From positions 43,553 through 107,552 of the forward strand of contig NW_026971238.1 of NCBI RefSeq assembly GCF_963678635.1: DNA of 64,000 nucleotides, read 5' to 3'. The DNA comes from Symsagittifera roscoffensis. Taxonomy: Eukaryota; Xenacoelomorpha; Acoela; Convolutidae. The position numbers and the translations under genes are program-made. Within the stretch, counting starts at the first letter, position 1, and every line of letters begins with the position of its first letter. This document shows positions 30,001 through 42,527 of the stretch, piece after piece. The notes under the pieces are model-generated. The model was not told the DNA's origin and did no database searches. It worked only from the letters and a program-made list of their open reading frames with translations.

Positions 30001-33000
30001 GCATTTTTCTTGGACCTCGTGGACGTTGTGGTCAAACCTGCCAATAGCATAGGGGGTATCAGGTTCTCTTTTTCTCCCCCGGCCAGCATCGCACAATCTC
30101 CTTGCCCACTTTCGCCTGAACGAGCTACTCCTGCCAAAGAGGCCACCACTGTGCTGGCTTTTGACTTCACCACTTTCTGGTTCACGGCTCGGCTTCCTGT
30201 CTTTCCCTTCAACCGCTTCAGCCCTTTTTTAGCTCGTCTGACGGGTAACTTTCTCGTGATCTGCAGATCATCGGCACTGTCCTCTGTAACTGACTCGTTC
30301 AGAACATCAGACTCTACGGAGTTCATTATTTTCTCTAGAACCTCGCGCATGATGGGTTGGTTTAATCCCACCTTCATTTCGGACTGCGTCCCGTATCTAC
30401 GTATCATGTCCCATGTCCTCTCCATGAAGGTCACTCGGTTCCAGGTTACTCCCGTCTCACGTTGAAGTTCACTGTGGTATCTTTCCCACTCCTCTTCCGA
30501 AAGCGTGCTCAGGAAGGATACCCTCATATTCTCCTCAATCTTCCTCCTCCATGCTGACTCATGGAGACGTTTCTGTAGGTCCCTCCTCCGGTAGTCCATT
30601 GCCAGAGTTATTGGGTCCACTGGGGATAAGCTGGACGGCGCCTCCTTTATAGGGAACATGAAAGACGATGGTGTCATCAGCAATAGATTCCCATCTACTT
30701 CCCCGTCGTCGTCTTCACTAAACTGGTATTCCAGCAAGTCTCTCTCCAACGCTCTAAGTCCTCTCCACACGACTTCTCTCCCTTTCCCTCCATGTGATCA
30801 TCGTCCTGGCCCATCAGCTGGTCGTCATTTGCATCAGGTTTTGGCTTAGGTCCCGAGGGGCCCTGTCGCATATCCATGCCCGAATCCGGCCGCGTCGGTA
30901 CGGTCAGTTCCCCTGCGTTATAGAAGAACTCCTCGTCCAGTAGAAATTCTACCGCTTCCTCGCCATGTGGCGCCAGGTCATCCACCGTTATGTACGTGCC
31001 TCCTCTGCACTCTTTTGCCACTTCCAGGATTACTACCTTCACCTCCCCTGACCACTTCAACCTTGACAGATCATCTGCAGGTGCATACACATCATTCCCA
31101 ACCTCAGCCGAGACCTCTGGTCTCCTGGAAGGTAGTGCCTTGATTTTCTTTCGGCTCCAGGCATCGGGAAATGTGAAGTCAAACGTGTGCATGGTCTCAG
31201 CGTTCCAGCTGATGTAGCGAAGCTCCATCCCTCCACTCCTTTTCAGCATTCTTTCTTCTGCATCACGAGCCGCACCGATACGAGGGGCAATGGCAGGAGA
31301 TGTGACTCCCAACAACATTCTCCTTATCGGTGAGTATCGAGGGCATTGTTCCGGCAGCGGCTTGGACCCGGAAAGCCACGCTTGCTGGTTCTCTTTCACG
31401 TGTGCGTAGGCCTCTGGCCAAATTGGGACCCTCATCGCCTCTCCTGAATCCTTCACTACTGGTCGCAGATTCCAAAGCTTCGGATTGAACTGGACATGGA
31501 AAAGGTCCTCGCGGCCCATTCGGCACTTAAATTTGTTGTTGAAGTCCATCAACACCAAATCCGGCTCTGCTATTCTTCGGAATAGCCTATCGTCGCTGGC
31601 TAACCCTCTCAGCTCCTTCTGTTCCACCCAAATCAGCACGGAGCAACCCACTACCGAAACTAGGTTGACATACATTACCGAGTTCCTGTATGCCTTTACT
31701 TGTACATCGGGGAACGCAAATGACATCACAGATCCATACACCACCGTGACGAACTCCCGTAGTCCATGAATCAGAGCCAGCAGATCGATCCACATCATGA
31801 CAGCCAGATCTGTCAGCAAGGGCATGCCACAGTTCTGTTTACTTTCACCCGCATCCGTCGCCACCTTATCCTTTCCTGTGATAATCCTGTTCTGTTGCAG
31901 GAGATATTGGAGCAAGAGGATCCTCCAGTCCTTCATCTTCTTGAGCGAGGTGGTTTCCAACTGCGCGTTGAATTCGCGACTCGTTCCCTGAAGTTAATCT
32001 GTGTAGCGCAATAGCACGAGCAGATCGCCCAACCGACCATACGTCATAGCGATCAGGGTGAGGAGTCCGTTCAATCTCAGGTCTGCCAAAGCTTGGGTGA
32101 AGAGATTCGCAAGTCCATTCACGAAGTTCTCGTGACCAAATGTCACACACAAGGCTAACATTAGACCGATCGACAGTTTCCGGATGTCCTTGACGAAGCT
32201 CGCGATCAGGTTGCGGGATGCCCTCGGGTAGCATGTTGACAAGAAGGATGGCGTTCATCACACTCCCATTCCACCAAAGATAGCGTTTGATCGCTCGTAT
32301 TGTGCCCTCCTGGCCAAAATATTAGTTTGGAATTTGTCCAAGTACATCGTGTTTACGTCCTGCATCAATTGCAATATCATGCGCCCGGCTAATTCCCTCT
32401 CGTTAAATAAGTTCTTCAGATACGCGTGTATCTCCTTGATTACCGCCGGTGCATGCTCGAACGCGTCTTCTCCCAAGGTACACAAAATCGGTGACAAGTA
32501 CAACCATGCGTTGGTGTGTGGCTTCGTACGCAAAGCCAACGCCATGAGATCCTCTTCTGCCGATGTCATATTTTTTCCAACCATTCTCCCCTGCTCATTC
32601 TCCGCGTGATCCATTTGTCTGAACCAGAGATCATCAGTCACCTGTTGTACTAACAAGTGATCGTCATCTACCCCTGGCCTCTATTTCAATAATCTGGGGA
32701 AGTTGGACAGCTCCAACCCCAGGACTTCATCCAGCACCAACCGAGTTGTGCTACAATCCTTGAATCCCTGTATGGCATTAGAAATGTCAGCCCAAATGGC
32801 ATGAAGCTCGGATCGGGATGGGTAGTAGTTGTTGGAGTCCACCGTTCTGTTTGGAGCGGGTATTATCACGCTGAATCGTCCCTCTGCTATCGTTGCGACC
32901 ATCGTGCACACAAACTGAAGGGGTTCTGGCAATATGGCGTACCCCGGTGATAATACAAAGATGACCCTCACTACATTCTGAGTGAAGCGTCTTTGTACTG

Positions 33001-35853
33001 ATGATTCTACATCAGCCATGGCTGAGAGCAATGTCATTATCGCCTCTCCTATGACCTCATTGCTCGGGATCGACCCATCCTTCAGACGGGACAACAACCC
33101 TCTGCTCTGCAGGTGATCATTTGAGCCTGCAACCACTATCACCTGCGGCTCCATGCTGACTACCCTTTGCACACTTATCATCATGCCTGCTGACTGTCCC
33201 CAGTCCAACTTAGGCGCCGTCAAGAAAACCACATCGGGCCAAAAGAGAGAATGGGGCGTGTAGAGGTAATCCGAACTGGCCACTATCAGGTATTTAGCAG
33301 CCTTCATATCCAAGGGGTCATAGGCGGCAAATAGGCTATCACCGATTGGTGCCCTCAGCCCCGCATATCCCTTGTCGTCTCCTTCCACCGAGGTCGCTCG
33401 GGGATAGTCTCTCGAATATTCCTCAGGCGCCTGACCAGGTGGTTTAGCGAACTGCCTGTACATCTTGTGATGCCTGTTGTTAGGCTTATTATCTACCAGA
33501 AACTTGCCCTTCCGAGCAAGTGGTGTCAGTTCTCTGGCTCTCCGACGGACGTCCGTAAGAGATCTGGCATTCAAGGGTCCAAAGGTATTGTCCTGAGGCA
33601 ACCCATTAAGGTCCACGTACCTGAGCGTAGTCGCGGAGCTAAACTGTTCCTGTTCCGCTTACAGCCAATCCACGCCCGGTATTCGATATAATCGCGAAAC
33701 TGTGCGACCCTATCCGCCGATCATCTACCTGGCATCATCCCGACACGTCAATATATTCATGCTCAATCTCGCTGACATTTCCGTCTTATATTGTCCCCAA
33801 CCGCGGGGATCTGGACGGTTCCAAAGCAGCACGCTGCCTGGTTCAACTCCCTCCGCCGGAACGACGCTCATCAATTGTCCTGTTGTCGAAGCAGGGTTTG
33901 CTGTAGCGGGCGGTTTATTCCTCCTAGACACGGTCTGGGAGCTAGTCCGGTTCTGATCAACCGGTCTGCCAAGTCGGCTCTCCAACGGTTGAGCTCTGGG
34001 ACGAGGGGCAGTCCCCAACCTCTCTCTCACATCTGAGCTTGGAGTGACGGGAGCAGCTGCACCCGTTTTCCGTTGCCAGGGGCCCGAGGCGATTGGCGAG
34101 TGATTCTGGCACGTTACCTCTCACTCTACCTCCTCCAGTCGAACTGGTCCGAGCCAGTGAGCTGGTTGTCCTCAATTCTTGCTCCATTTCCATCAACTGC
34201 GTCTGGAACACGTCGTTTACCCAGTGCCTCCCTTGCTGGGTGTTGAAGTGTATGCCATCCCTGGTGAGTGCGAGGTGATCGACCATGCGCAGCATATTTT
34301 CCAGCTCCATGAGTCGCAGCTCGCTGGGGTTGCTCCTTACCAGACTGCGAGTCATCTCGTTCCACCGGGTCACGTTACCATTCATAAAATCCGCAACCGG
34401 CGTGCCCATCTCCGGGTTCTGTTGTATCGTGCATAGAACCACGAATCTGGGTCTGTACTTCTCCTTCAGCTCATTCAGAAGGCAGACCAGTAGGGGTTCT
34501 CACTTGCCCTCTGGGGTTACAGGAGCCCTCGAAACGTCATTAGTCCCGAGCATTATCATCAACGTGTTTAGGTGATCCTCTCCCTGGAACTTCATCCTTT
34601 TGATGACTTGGGCCACGGAAGCGCCTCCAAAAGATAGGACAGTAGTCTGCCTGCCCGTTGACAAAGATCTCGTTTAGATCCCTCACTAAACTGTCTTCTA
34701 TAACCAAATGACGACTCCCTGAGGGAATTGCCTGGTTGCTTTTGGCGGGGTTCCAGCCCATGCCATTCAAACAAGCACGAGGATGCTCCGCGGCCACTTG
34801 CACGAACTGGTTGCGCACCGTTAGGTTCTTTCTAATATCAACCACGCGAGATTTCTGAATCGCCCGCCATGCGTGGTCCCTGCTGGTACTAAAGTTCGGG
34901 ATGTTCTTTCCGAGCTGCTCGAAGAACGATTAAAGCGTTGGGAAGGGACGATCCTACCCAGCGTCCGGCTAGCGGTCCTATTGATCTCGTTCATAGCTGC
35001 TCTGGCTACCTGATTGAACGACTCTTGGAACTGAGGAGCGAGATAGATGTCCGAGGGGTCCGGTATCGTATTTCTCGGGTTGGGAGCAGACTGTGATGTC
35101 TGCTGAGGAGCCTCGGGCTCTCTCGGTGCGCACAACTCTTGTGTCCCTGGATGCCTCCGAGGAGTTCATCGTTGCCAGAATCTCCGGTGACACTTGGCTC
35201 ACCCTCGCCATATATAGTTCCTTCAGATGTTTTATCTCCTCTTCCTTGTAAGCTATTTGCAGGTCTTCAAACTTCTTCTTCCATTCGTCCCTTTCTCGAG
35301 ATATTGCCCTGTACTCCTGCAGCTTGGCACACAGCTCATTCTGATCCCTTTCTTTCTTCTCCAAGGTCTCGATCGTCTCCGAGGTCTGTATTTCGATCTC
35401 GCTCACCTTCACTCTCTTCAGAGGAGAAGCAGCTGTTGGAGAGTCTACTGAGTGTGACGGGTCCGTCCCATCACGTAGTCTTTTAGCTCCGATTAGCGGC
35501 TGCGCAGGCTGAACAGGTAGGGGCATCTCACCTAGCCGGTGATCCCTCTGCTCGCCTAGTCCCGGCTCACGAGCCAAGTCGTGTCCGGACATTTCTCCTC
35601 GGCGCCATCTCATCAATCGATTTCGAACTTTCTCGGCGGTCCCGGACTCACCGAAGACCAGCATCAACACCACTTCCGTGGGGCGATTCCCTCGACCCTC
35701 TCGTCCCAACGCGTTGAGGAGCGCGACCACAAGCATCGCCAATCCCGGGTCTTCTCGTGTAAAGTCACAATCAATCAGCCGCTAATAGATCTCATCTAGA
35801 GTCACTCCTAGGCTCGCGGAGAGGAATTCCATTAATTCATTCGTGTCGCCCAT
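27082..35853 (-). pseudogene. ORF4 of element 2, decayed copy of the tandem-SGNH protein
   Basis: This is homologous to ORF4 of element 1 over its whole length, in several frames and with many stops. The start is the ATG at 35853. The first SGNH domain keeps GTND and DGIHF, but the catalytic GDS reads EDS. The second SGNH-like domain keeps its serine (ASSDY), GSNDH and DDDH. The coiled coil, the acidic region, the DCHG motif, PCHC and the C-terminal Cys cluster are also recognisable. In-frame stops align with Tyr, Trp, Leu and Arg codons of element 1. The long co-linear match shows that ORF4 predates the split of the two families. Confidence 0.88.
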
Positions 35854-36314
35854 TTCTATTGTGTTGATTTTCTTTGTCGATTTCCTTCCGGTTTGTTGGG
35901 TTCAATAAACAAGATTTGATCAATCAAGATCTAAAAATCAAGTCAAGAATTAAAACCTTCATTTCATGCCGTCCCATTTTCAGGATAAAACATCATTCGT
36001 ATCTTTTTTTTCTTTAAAACGATCCATTGAAATTTTTCTTCGTAGCTGATTTAAAAATTAGCACCAAGGTGGATTGTCCACCTTCAACCTTATCGAGGTA
36101 ACACGAATGAGCGTTGTCACCTTCACCACCTGTAGTGTTCCAGGTCTTTCAGGACACAAACATCACATAAAACATACCCTAACAATATCATAACACATGA
36201 ACATCATATATCTGCATTATTACATAAAAACATAATCCCTAGTAGCTAGCCTAACTCAATCCTAATCCCTATAAAGTGACCTTAATAAAAACCACTTATC
36301 GCCGAATGCAACTC
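35854..36314 (-). other. Spacer between ORF3 and ORF4 of element 2
   Basis: About 460 bp, AT-rich, corresponding in position to 10084-10493 in element 1. I see no gene in it. Confidence 0.4.
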
Positions 36315-37384
36315 CTAGCATATGCTCAGATAGTACTTTTTATGTAAGTAAACCTCTATGTCAGTTTCTGAAAATATCACGTGTACAAGGGCGTACAACT
36401 CTCTCGGATGTAGCTTTCCCCTATTGGGATCATAGACTGGTAACGAGAGAGAGGTCACTCCTCTCTCAAACAGAGAATATCTAAGTCGAGTCAAGGCCAA
36501 TACCAAGCTCTCTGGATCTACATGTTGCCTATCAGTGGCCTTAGTAACCAGGAAGCACAAATATTTCCCTGGTATCTGTGATGCAACAGGGGGCAGCGGT
36601 ATCATCCCTCCCCTACCTCTGTTTCCATAAAAACTCGATATTCTTATACTCTCTTTTGAAGTCAGCCGCTAGTGCTGTTTTGAACCTTACGTCCGCGGTT
36701 ATCGCTATAGCGCATGTACGTTCCTTGAGTATGAAATCGTGGTCCGTTATGACGATATTGTTTGAATAATGGTTCGGTAGGTCAAAATAAGATTCAAAAA
36801 TTTGTCCAAAAGGTGCTTTCTAACTCGCACTCCGTCTCCAGTTCTCCGGTTTCTCTTGCCGATTTTAATTTTTTAATGATCAGGTTTTCGGTGTGGATGA
36901 GTCCTACCCCCACTCCCCGGACAAAAATATCCATCGACGTCCCCTTCGATCGCCCAAAGTCGAGCAGATCGAGGTTGGATTGCGGAACGCGTAGAGGACC
37001 ATCTGGAGCGACCCAGTTGGACTCGGTATTGTCATGGCTGACGTATTTGATGCCGTCTTTATCGACATCCTGAATCGTCAAGATAGTCTCTTTAGGATCC
37101 GCCGGCAGATCGTGGAGCCATTCGAGCGCTCGCAAGTTCGTTAATTCTTGCTCATGAGTCTGCTCCACCTCTGGTTCGAACTTTAATTCTGGTTCGGAGC
37201 GATCGTCGATCCAATCCTGATCCATGTCATTCAACAAGTCGATCTCTCTTGGCACCGCTACTTCATCCAGTCCCACCAGCGACTCCATCATATCACTTAA
37301 AACTATCAATTCTATGACGAAATCCTCGCCATACGGGTTGCACTTCTTCTTGTTCCTTCCCGTCTTGCTCTGACGTGTCTCCAT
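36315..37384 (-). pseudogene. ORF3 of element 2, complete macro-like domain in broken frames
   Basis: The ATG at 37384 follows an in-frame TAG that separates it from pol. The first part ends near 36794 by frame loss, and the rest continues in other frames. Unlike element 1, the macro-like fold is complete in length: CAIAITADVRF, then TALAADFKREY, the strand KYLCFLVTKAT, the helix ESLVLALTRLRYSLF, then GVTSLSLPV and a last strand before KKYYLSIC. The GVTSLSLP segment and the terminal strand are what one sees at the end of OARD1/Poa1-like macro domains. The two glycine-rich ligand loops are not conserved. Confidence 0.6.
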
Positions 37385-37426
37385 GGTGAGAGGAAAGTCA
37401 GGTTGTATTCCTTTGTCAATTTGAAT

Positions 37427-39022
37427 CTATTCTGGGCAGTCCCAGTCCTCTTCGGCATAAGGTAGAGTTTCGTCGTCCACCTCCACCCGCTCGGTCAACT
37501 CTAGGTCCAGTGGTAGCTCGCAATCATCCACCACCTCATTTCCGTCGTTTTTGTCGCGAGTACCTCTTTCATTTACCTCACAAGCAGGATCCACAATCAA
37601 ATAGTCTCCCTCTTGCTTGTCCGCTGGGATGCACCAGTCCTCTGATGAGGCATTGTGCGGTTTGATGTTTTCGTGATGAGCCGCTCTACCGGTGCTCAGT
37701 CGATAAATCCGACCTCCTTTGTGCACTTCGGTTATTTGAGATGGGCCACGCCACTTTTTAAATAATTTTTTGGTTCCTTTTGGTGGAACTACTTCCTGGA
37801 ATACCCAGACGTAGTCGCCAGCTGAGTAGGTTTTTGCATCGGCAATCCTTTTATCAAACCTTTTTTTGTCTGATTTGCGCCTGTTGCGTGTTTCTCCTGT
37901 ATAAGTCATTAATGTCCTGCTGTCTTCTAATGACATCACGCACGTACGTTTGCGGTGCTGTTCTCTTCCCTTCATATTCAGGGTAGAAAAACGTCAACGG
38001 AAGCGCTTTTTCGTGACCCGTTAGATCATATGCGGACTTTTTCCCGTGGTGGAATGCTCTGTGCTGTTGTAAGCACCCATCACTTGCGGCAAGTGTCTAT
38101 CCCAGTCATCCATGTAGCGTGAGCAATAGACTCTCGACATGGATACCAGCGTGCGATTTTGCCTCTCGACTAGGCCATTCGTTTGCGGTTGATAAGTGGG
38201 CGAGTGGGCATGTGCTACCTGCGACCTTTTCATTAACTCCTTCGTGAGATCACCCACGAATGCTTTGCCATTGTCCGATTGGAATGTGATGGGACAACCG
38301 TGCCTCGCTATCCACACATTTATCAAGTGATCGCATGTTTCTTCCGCTGATGCAGTCATGCAGGTTGCTGCCCCTGCATATTTCGTAAAATGATCAATCC
38401 TTACCAGCACCTGATTGTAGCCCGTGGCTGTCATGCATATCTTCTGGTGATCAATCTGCACCGTTTCATTGAATCCCGATGATTCTATTGACTGCAGAGG
38501 GAATCTTAGTTTCCTGGGGTCTTCCGCCTGTTGACACGACAAGCATGCAGAGATCCACTTTTCACAAGCCTTCTGCAAACCAGGCCATTCGAATCGTTTC
38601 TGTATCCTGTTGTACACTTTGTCCACGCCTTGATGGCCCATCTGGTCATGTGAACGAAAGAGCAATTCGGTCTAGTAGAACTGTGGTGAAACTATCTAAT
38701 TGTACTTGTAAAGGACCTTATCCTCCTCTTTAAGTTTACAGGCTATGATTCCGTCTTTGTTCAGGTACAACAAATCTTTTCTTTTCAGGTAGAACTGCTT
38801 CAAGATCTTACAGCTGTCTTCTTCCAAATCTCCTTTGTCAGATGCTGCATTCTCGATCCATCTGTTCAGATTGCTCGTCATTCTGTCATTTCGTTGAGCC
38901 CTTAAAAGGTCGGACAGCCGGTATCTGGCTTTCAGATACGTCTTTATCATGTTTAATTGCCCGCTCATTATCTCCGGAGTATGAGCATCGTCCATCAACT
39001 TGACGCACCATATCTTCTTCAA
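37427..39022 (-). pseudogene. Integrase and C-terminus of Pol, element 2
   Basis: The fragments contain HDQMGH and CLSCQQ (zinc site), QIDHQK, SDNGKAF and VERQN (DDE residues), and the module KKWRGP. Stops and frame breaks lie near 38020 and 38670. The last piece (37427-37975) runs to AEEDWDCPE and then a TAG, after which the same frame continues into the ORF3 ATG. Confidence 0.9.
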
Positions 39023-39990
39023 AGGCGTTGCTTCTGCACAGATGGCTCCAGATTGGTACGGACGACCGTACCATGTGGCAGTTTTCTGGTTGGGCGTTTC
39101 GAAACTGCTATCGAATCCAGCTCATCAGCGGCATTATCCACCACAGTGCCCTCCTCATCGGAGGTGTACCTGTCTCTGTCCGGATCCTGATGCATCTCTC
39201 TGCCCAGCCCGCGTTGTTTCCAATCCACCAACAAGGAATCAATCGCAATCTCCGATACATTAGAATTGGAAGTAGTCTCAGATGAGTTGTCCCACGACTG
39301 AGGCCTCGAGTCATCACTTGAGCCGAATGATTCCACACCATCATGTTCCAATCTGTCTGTGGTGTTTCTCGACTACCCGGACAAAACTCTGTCCGCTGGT
39401 CGCTATGAATCCGGCTCCCCGGACAACATTCTATCCCTAGGTTGTCTCATCAACCTCTCCCCGGACAAGTCGTCCTGCACGGGCCCGAAATTGCCCGACT
39501 CCCCGGACATTATTTCGTCCCCAGAAGAGCAATCTGAGCTCGGCTAGTACTCTTCTTTTGCATCCGTAAAATGTACTTTTCCCGTGAAGCTGGATTTCGA
39601 CTTGACCCTGATTTCTTCAGTGACTTGGACCGGGGTCGATTTACCACATTCTGTGAACGAAGTCTTCAACAAGACCTCCTTCGGCATTGAGGTCACCAGT
39701 TGGTTCACTATCGACCGGCCATCCCGTTCCACATGGCGACCGCGAATGATCACTGGCCTCTTCTCCGTTTTCTCAGTGACGGTCAACCCCTGCATGGTTT
39801 CCATCTATTCACGATCATGCCTATCGACCTCCCTATCTAGCAAGTCACGGAGATTCCCCATGACGTCCGGCGCCACGTTCACCGTCCTTATTAACAGAGC
39901 TATGCTGTTTATACCCAACCTGGTAAGCTCCTGCTGTACAAGATTGGATCGGACTAGGAGATCCAGCGGAACGGGCTCACCCCTGGCTAA
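39023..39990 (-). pseudogene. RNase H-integrase linker of Pol, element 2
   Basis: Low-complexity, acidic linker in several frames, co-linear with element 1. It contains four copies of the polypurine-tract-like motif, at 39373-39386, 39415-39427, 39457-39469 and 39499-39510. Confidence 0.75.
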
Positions 39991-40079
39991 ACCTTTATCT
40001 CAGCGGCCGTTTCCACTGGAAGTTCAGGGCGTCCTGGTATAGGGTACCCTGACTTATCCAGCCACCTAGTGAGTGATAG

Positions 40080-41410
40080 CTAGTCGTAGGTCTCCTTGTC
40101 TAGGAATGAAAACAAGTCTTTGATCTCCGCTTGGTTAGTCTGCTTCTCTTCGAGGCGCTCATAGAACTCTGTCTTCTTACTGAGGCTATCAGCATTCTGA
40201 TGCTTGTCACGGGTTCGATGCTCTATGATCATGTGGTATCCGTCCAGGCGCACGATCCAACGACCAATATAACTCTGGTCCATCGAATAGGTTTTAAGCC
40301 AGGCAAGGGCACGATTATCCACACGCAACTTGAAAGGAGCACTCCCCAAGTAGGCCCTGTTTTTTTCCACGAAAGTGATTACCGCGAACCTTTCCGCTTT
40401 TGGTGCGCCATACTTCATCTCGGTATCGCTCAAGACCTTTGTTCCGTAGGCTATTGGACGGAGAACCGTTCTCCCGTTCTACTCTTGCTCCTGGTGAAGT
40501 ATGCCTGATATCGCAACTACTGATGCATCCGTGTCTAACAAGAGCATCCCCTTCTCTGTTAACATGCCAAGGACTGGTGCCTCGCAAAGTTCATGTTTAA
40601 AGTTTTCAAACGAAACTTGTGCCTCATCGGTCCAAGTGAACTTTTAGCCTTTATTTCTCATCAACTGTTGCATGGGGTATATCTTGTCGGCTTATCCCGT
40701 GACGAACTCCCGAAAACAGTTAGCAAACCCCAAAAAGCTCATCAGTTGTGTATCTGTCTTGGGTGCCTTCTAGGTCAAAACCGCTTCGACCGCTTCGGGG
40801 TCTGGTCTCACTACATGCTTATCCACCAGGCAGCCTAGATACTTTATGGAGTCTCTGAGGATTTCACACTTCGAGGGTTTACATTTCAGTCCCGCCTGCT
40901 TCATGCAAGTAAACACTCATCCAACCGTTCTATGTGATCCTCTAGGGTTGGCGTTGCAATCACGACATCATCGACGTAACACATGATGAGATTTCCGTAT
41001 TTCTTTGTCACACTCGTGAGTGCCTGGGCCATCAGTCGCTGGAATGTGGCCGTGGCGTTGCACAACCCGAACGGCATCATCTTCCACTTGAACAATCCCA
41101 GCTCACACGCGAAGCCCGTTTTTTCACGATCTTGCTTTCGGAGTGGCGCTTACCAGAACGCCGAGCCCAAATCTAACGTCGTGAAGAACTTCGCGTCCCC
41201 CAGTTTGGATAGGCTCTCATCGATGCGGGGAATCGGGTATAGTCACTGCGTTTAGATAACGGAAATCACAACAAAACCTGAGTTGCCCCCTTTCTTTTTA
41301 GCCATGACCACGCCACAAGCCCACAGGTATTTCGACGGCTCGATCATGTCGTACTCCATTAACATCTCGATTTCCTTCCTGCACGCTTCCGACTTATGAG
41401 GGGTCATTCT
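40080..41410 (-). pseudogene. Reverse transcriptase and RNase H, element 2
   Basis: The RT motifs KKYGNLIMCYVDD (about 41000) and MPFGLCNATATFQ are intact, and the RNase H end KHQNADSLSKK is present. Nonsense codons align with Trp, Gln and Tyr codons of element 1 (for example TGG to TAG in the regions 40480 and 40770). Confidence 0.92.
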
Positions 41411-42527
41411 TCTCGCTCGCCCCTTCCCTATGAGGTACCGAGCCCTCTTCTATCTCAATTTCGTGTTCTACACAATTGCAGCAACCTATGTCGGCCTTAT
41501 GTTTCGAAAAATCGTCTGCCTTCCTACTTAAAACCGCCCTGAGCGAATCTAGTTCCTTGTCAGATATTTTACCCTTCAAACGTTCTATCTCAGGTAGTGC
41601 CAGTTTATCCGCTGCTAACTCTGTTTCTGTCGGTCTCTCGGGAAAATGCGAACAACTAGACAACCCATCATCTGTTTTTGACTTCATTGAAAACAATTTT
41701 CTAGAAGATTTCAATTCATTTACTCTCTTCAATACACATTCTTGATTCGCATGCAAGGGACATTTAGTTGCATCAAACTTTTCCAAGTTCTCCACTCTCT
41801 GAAAGTCTGTGTTCAGAGGCAATGCGTAGCCAAGTTTCTTTCCCCTCTGGTTTGTCACTGTTCAACAACCCACTCACACACAGTCCACTCTGAGTGAGTG
41901 AGAAGCTTCTTCCTAAAATAGCCGAGCTCTTACTGTTTGGATTTGGTAACAGGCACACCTGTCTGTCATTACTGAGTTTATTTAGATTACTCATCCTAAA
42001 CGTCGCTACCACGGCTTGGTTTGGTTTCAATCTCACTTTTCGATCTAGAAAAATCGGCACCTTAGCCTGGTTAATTAAGATCTTATTAAGAGGTTTCTTT
42101 TCATACTTCCTCTCGGGATCCTTGATTCTGATCAACCCGTCATTGAGGTCGATCATGACATCAAAGTTGCGTACGAAGTCACTTCCCATGATGAATTGAT
42201 CGGATTCGTCCACACTTTCCACCACCAGGAAGCTCATCCAAAGATGTCTTCCTCCAAGCTACAGTGATATGATCGGGTCCGTGTTGTCACATAGGTTGCT
42301 CCCTGATTGGCAGCTGCCAGTCTGATGTTTGTCGGTTTCAGATCCGACCTGTCAAAGCCCATATCAGTCCAGGTGCTGACTGGCATGACGCTGACCACTG
42401 CACCCGTGTCTAACAATCCTTTCACTGAAAGTTGTCTGCCATGCACATCCAGCACATGTGCTGCCAGATCGGCTTCGCATTCTATGTGGACCGCATCCTG
42501 TTCGAGCATGGCATTATGTCCAATTCG
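41411..42527 (-). pseudogene. Aspartic protease region and pre-RT spacer, element 2
   Basis: The retropepsin motif LLDTGAVVSVMP lies near 42405, followed by the flap and the GSDFVRNFDVMIDL strand. The remainder up to RT matches the element 1 spacer. Frames break near 42237 and 41858. Confidence 0.88.
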
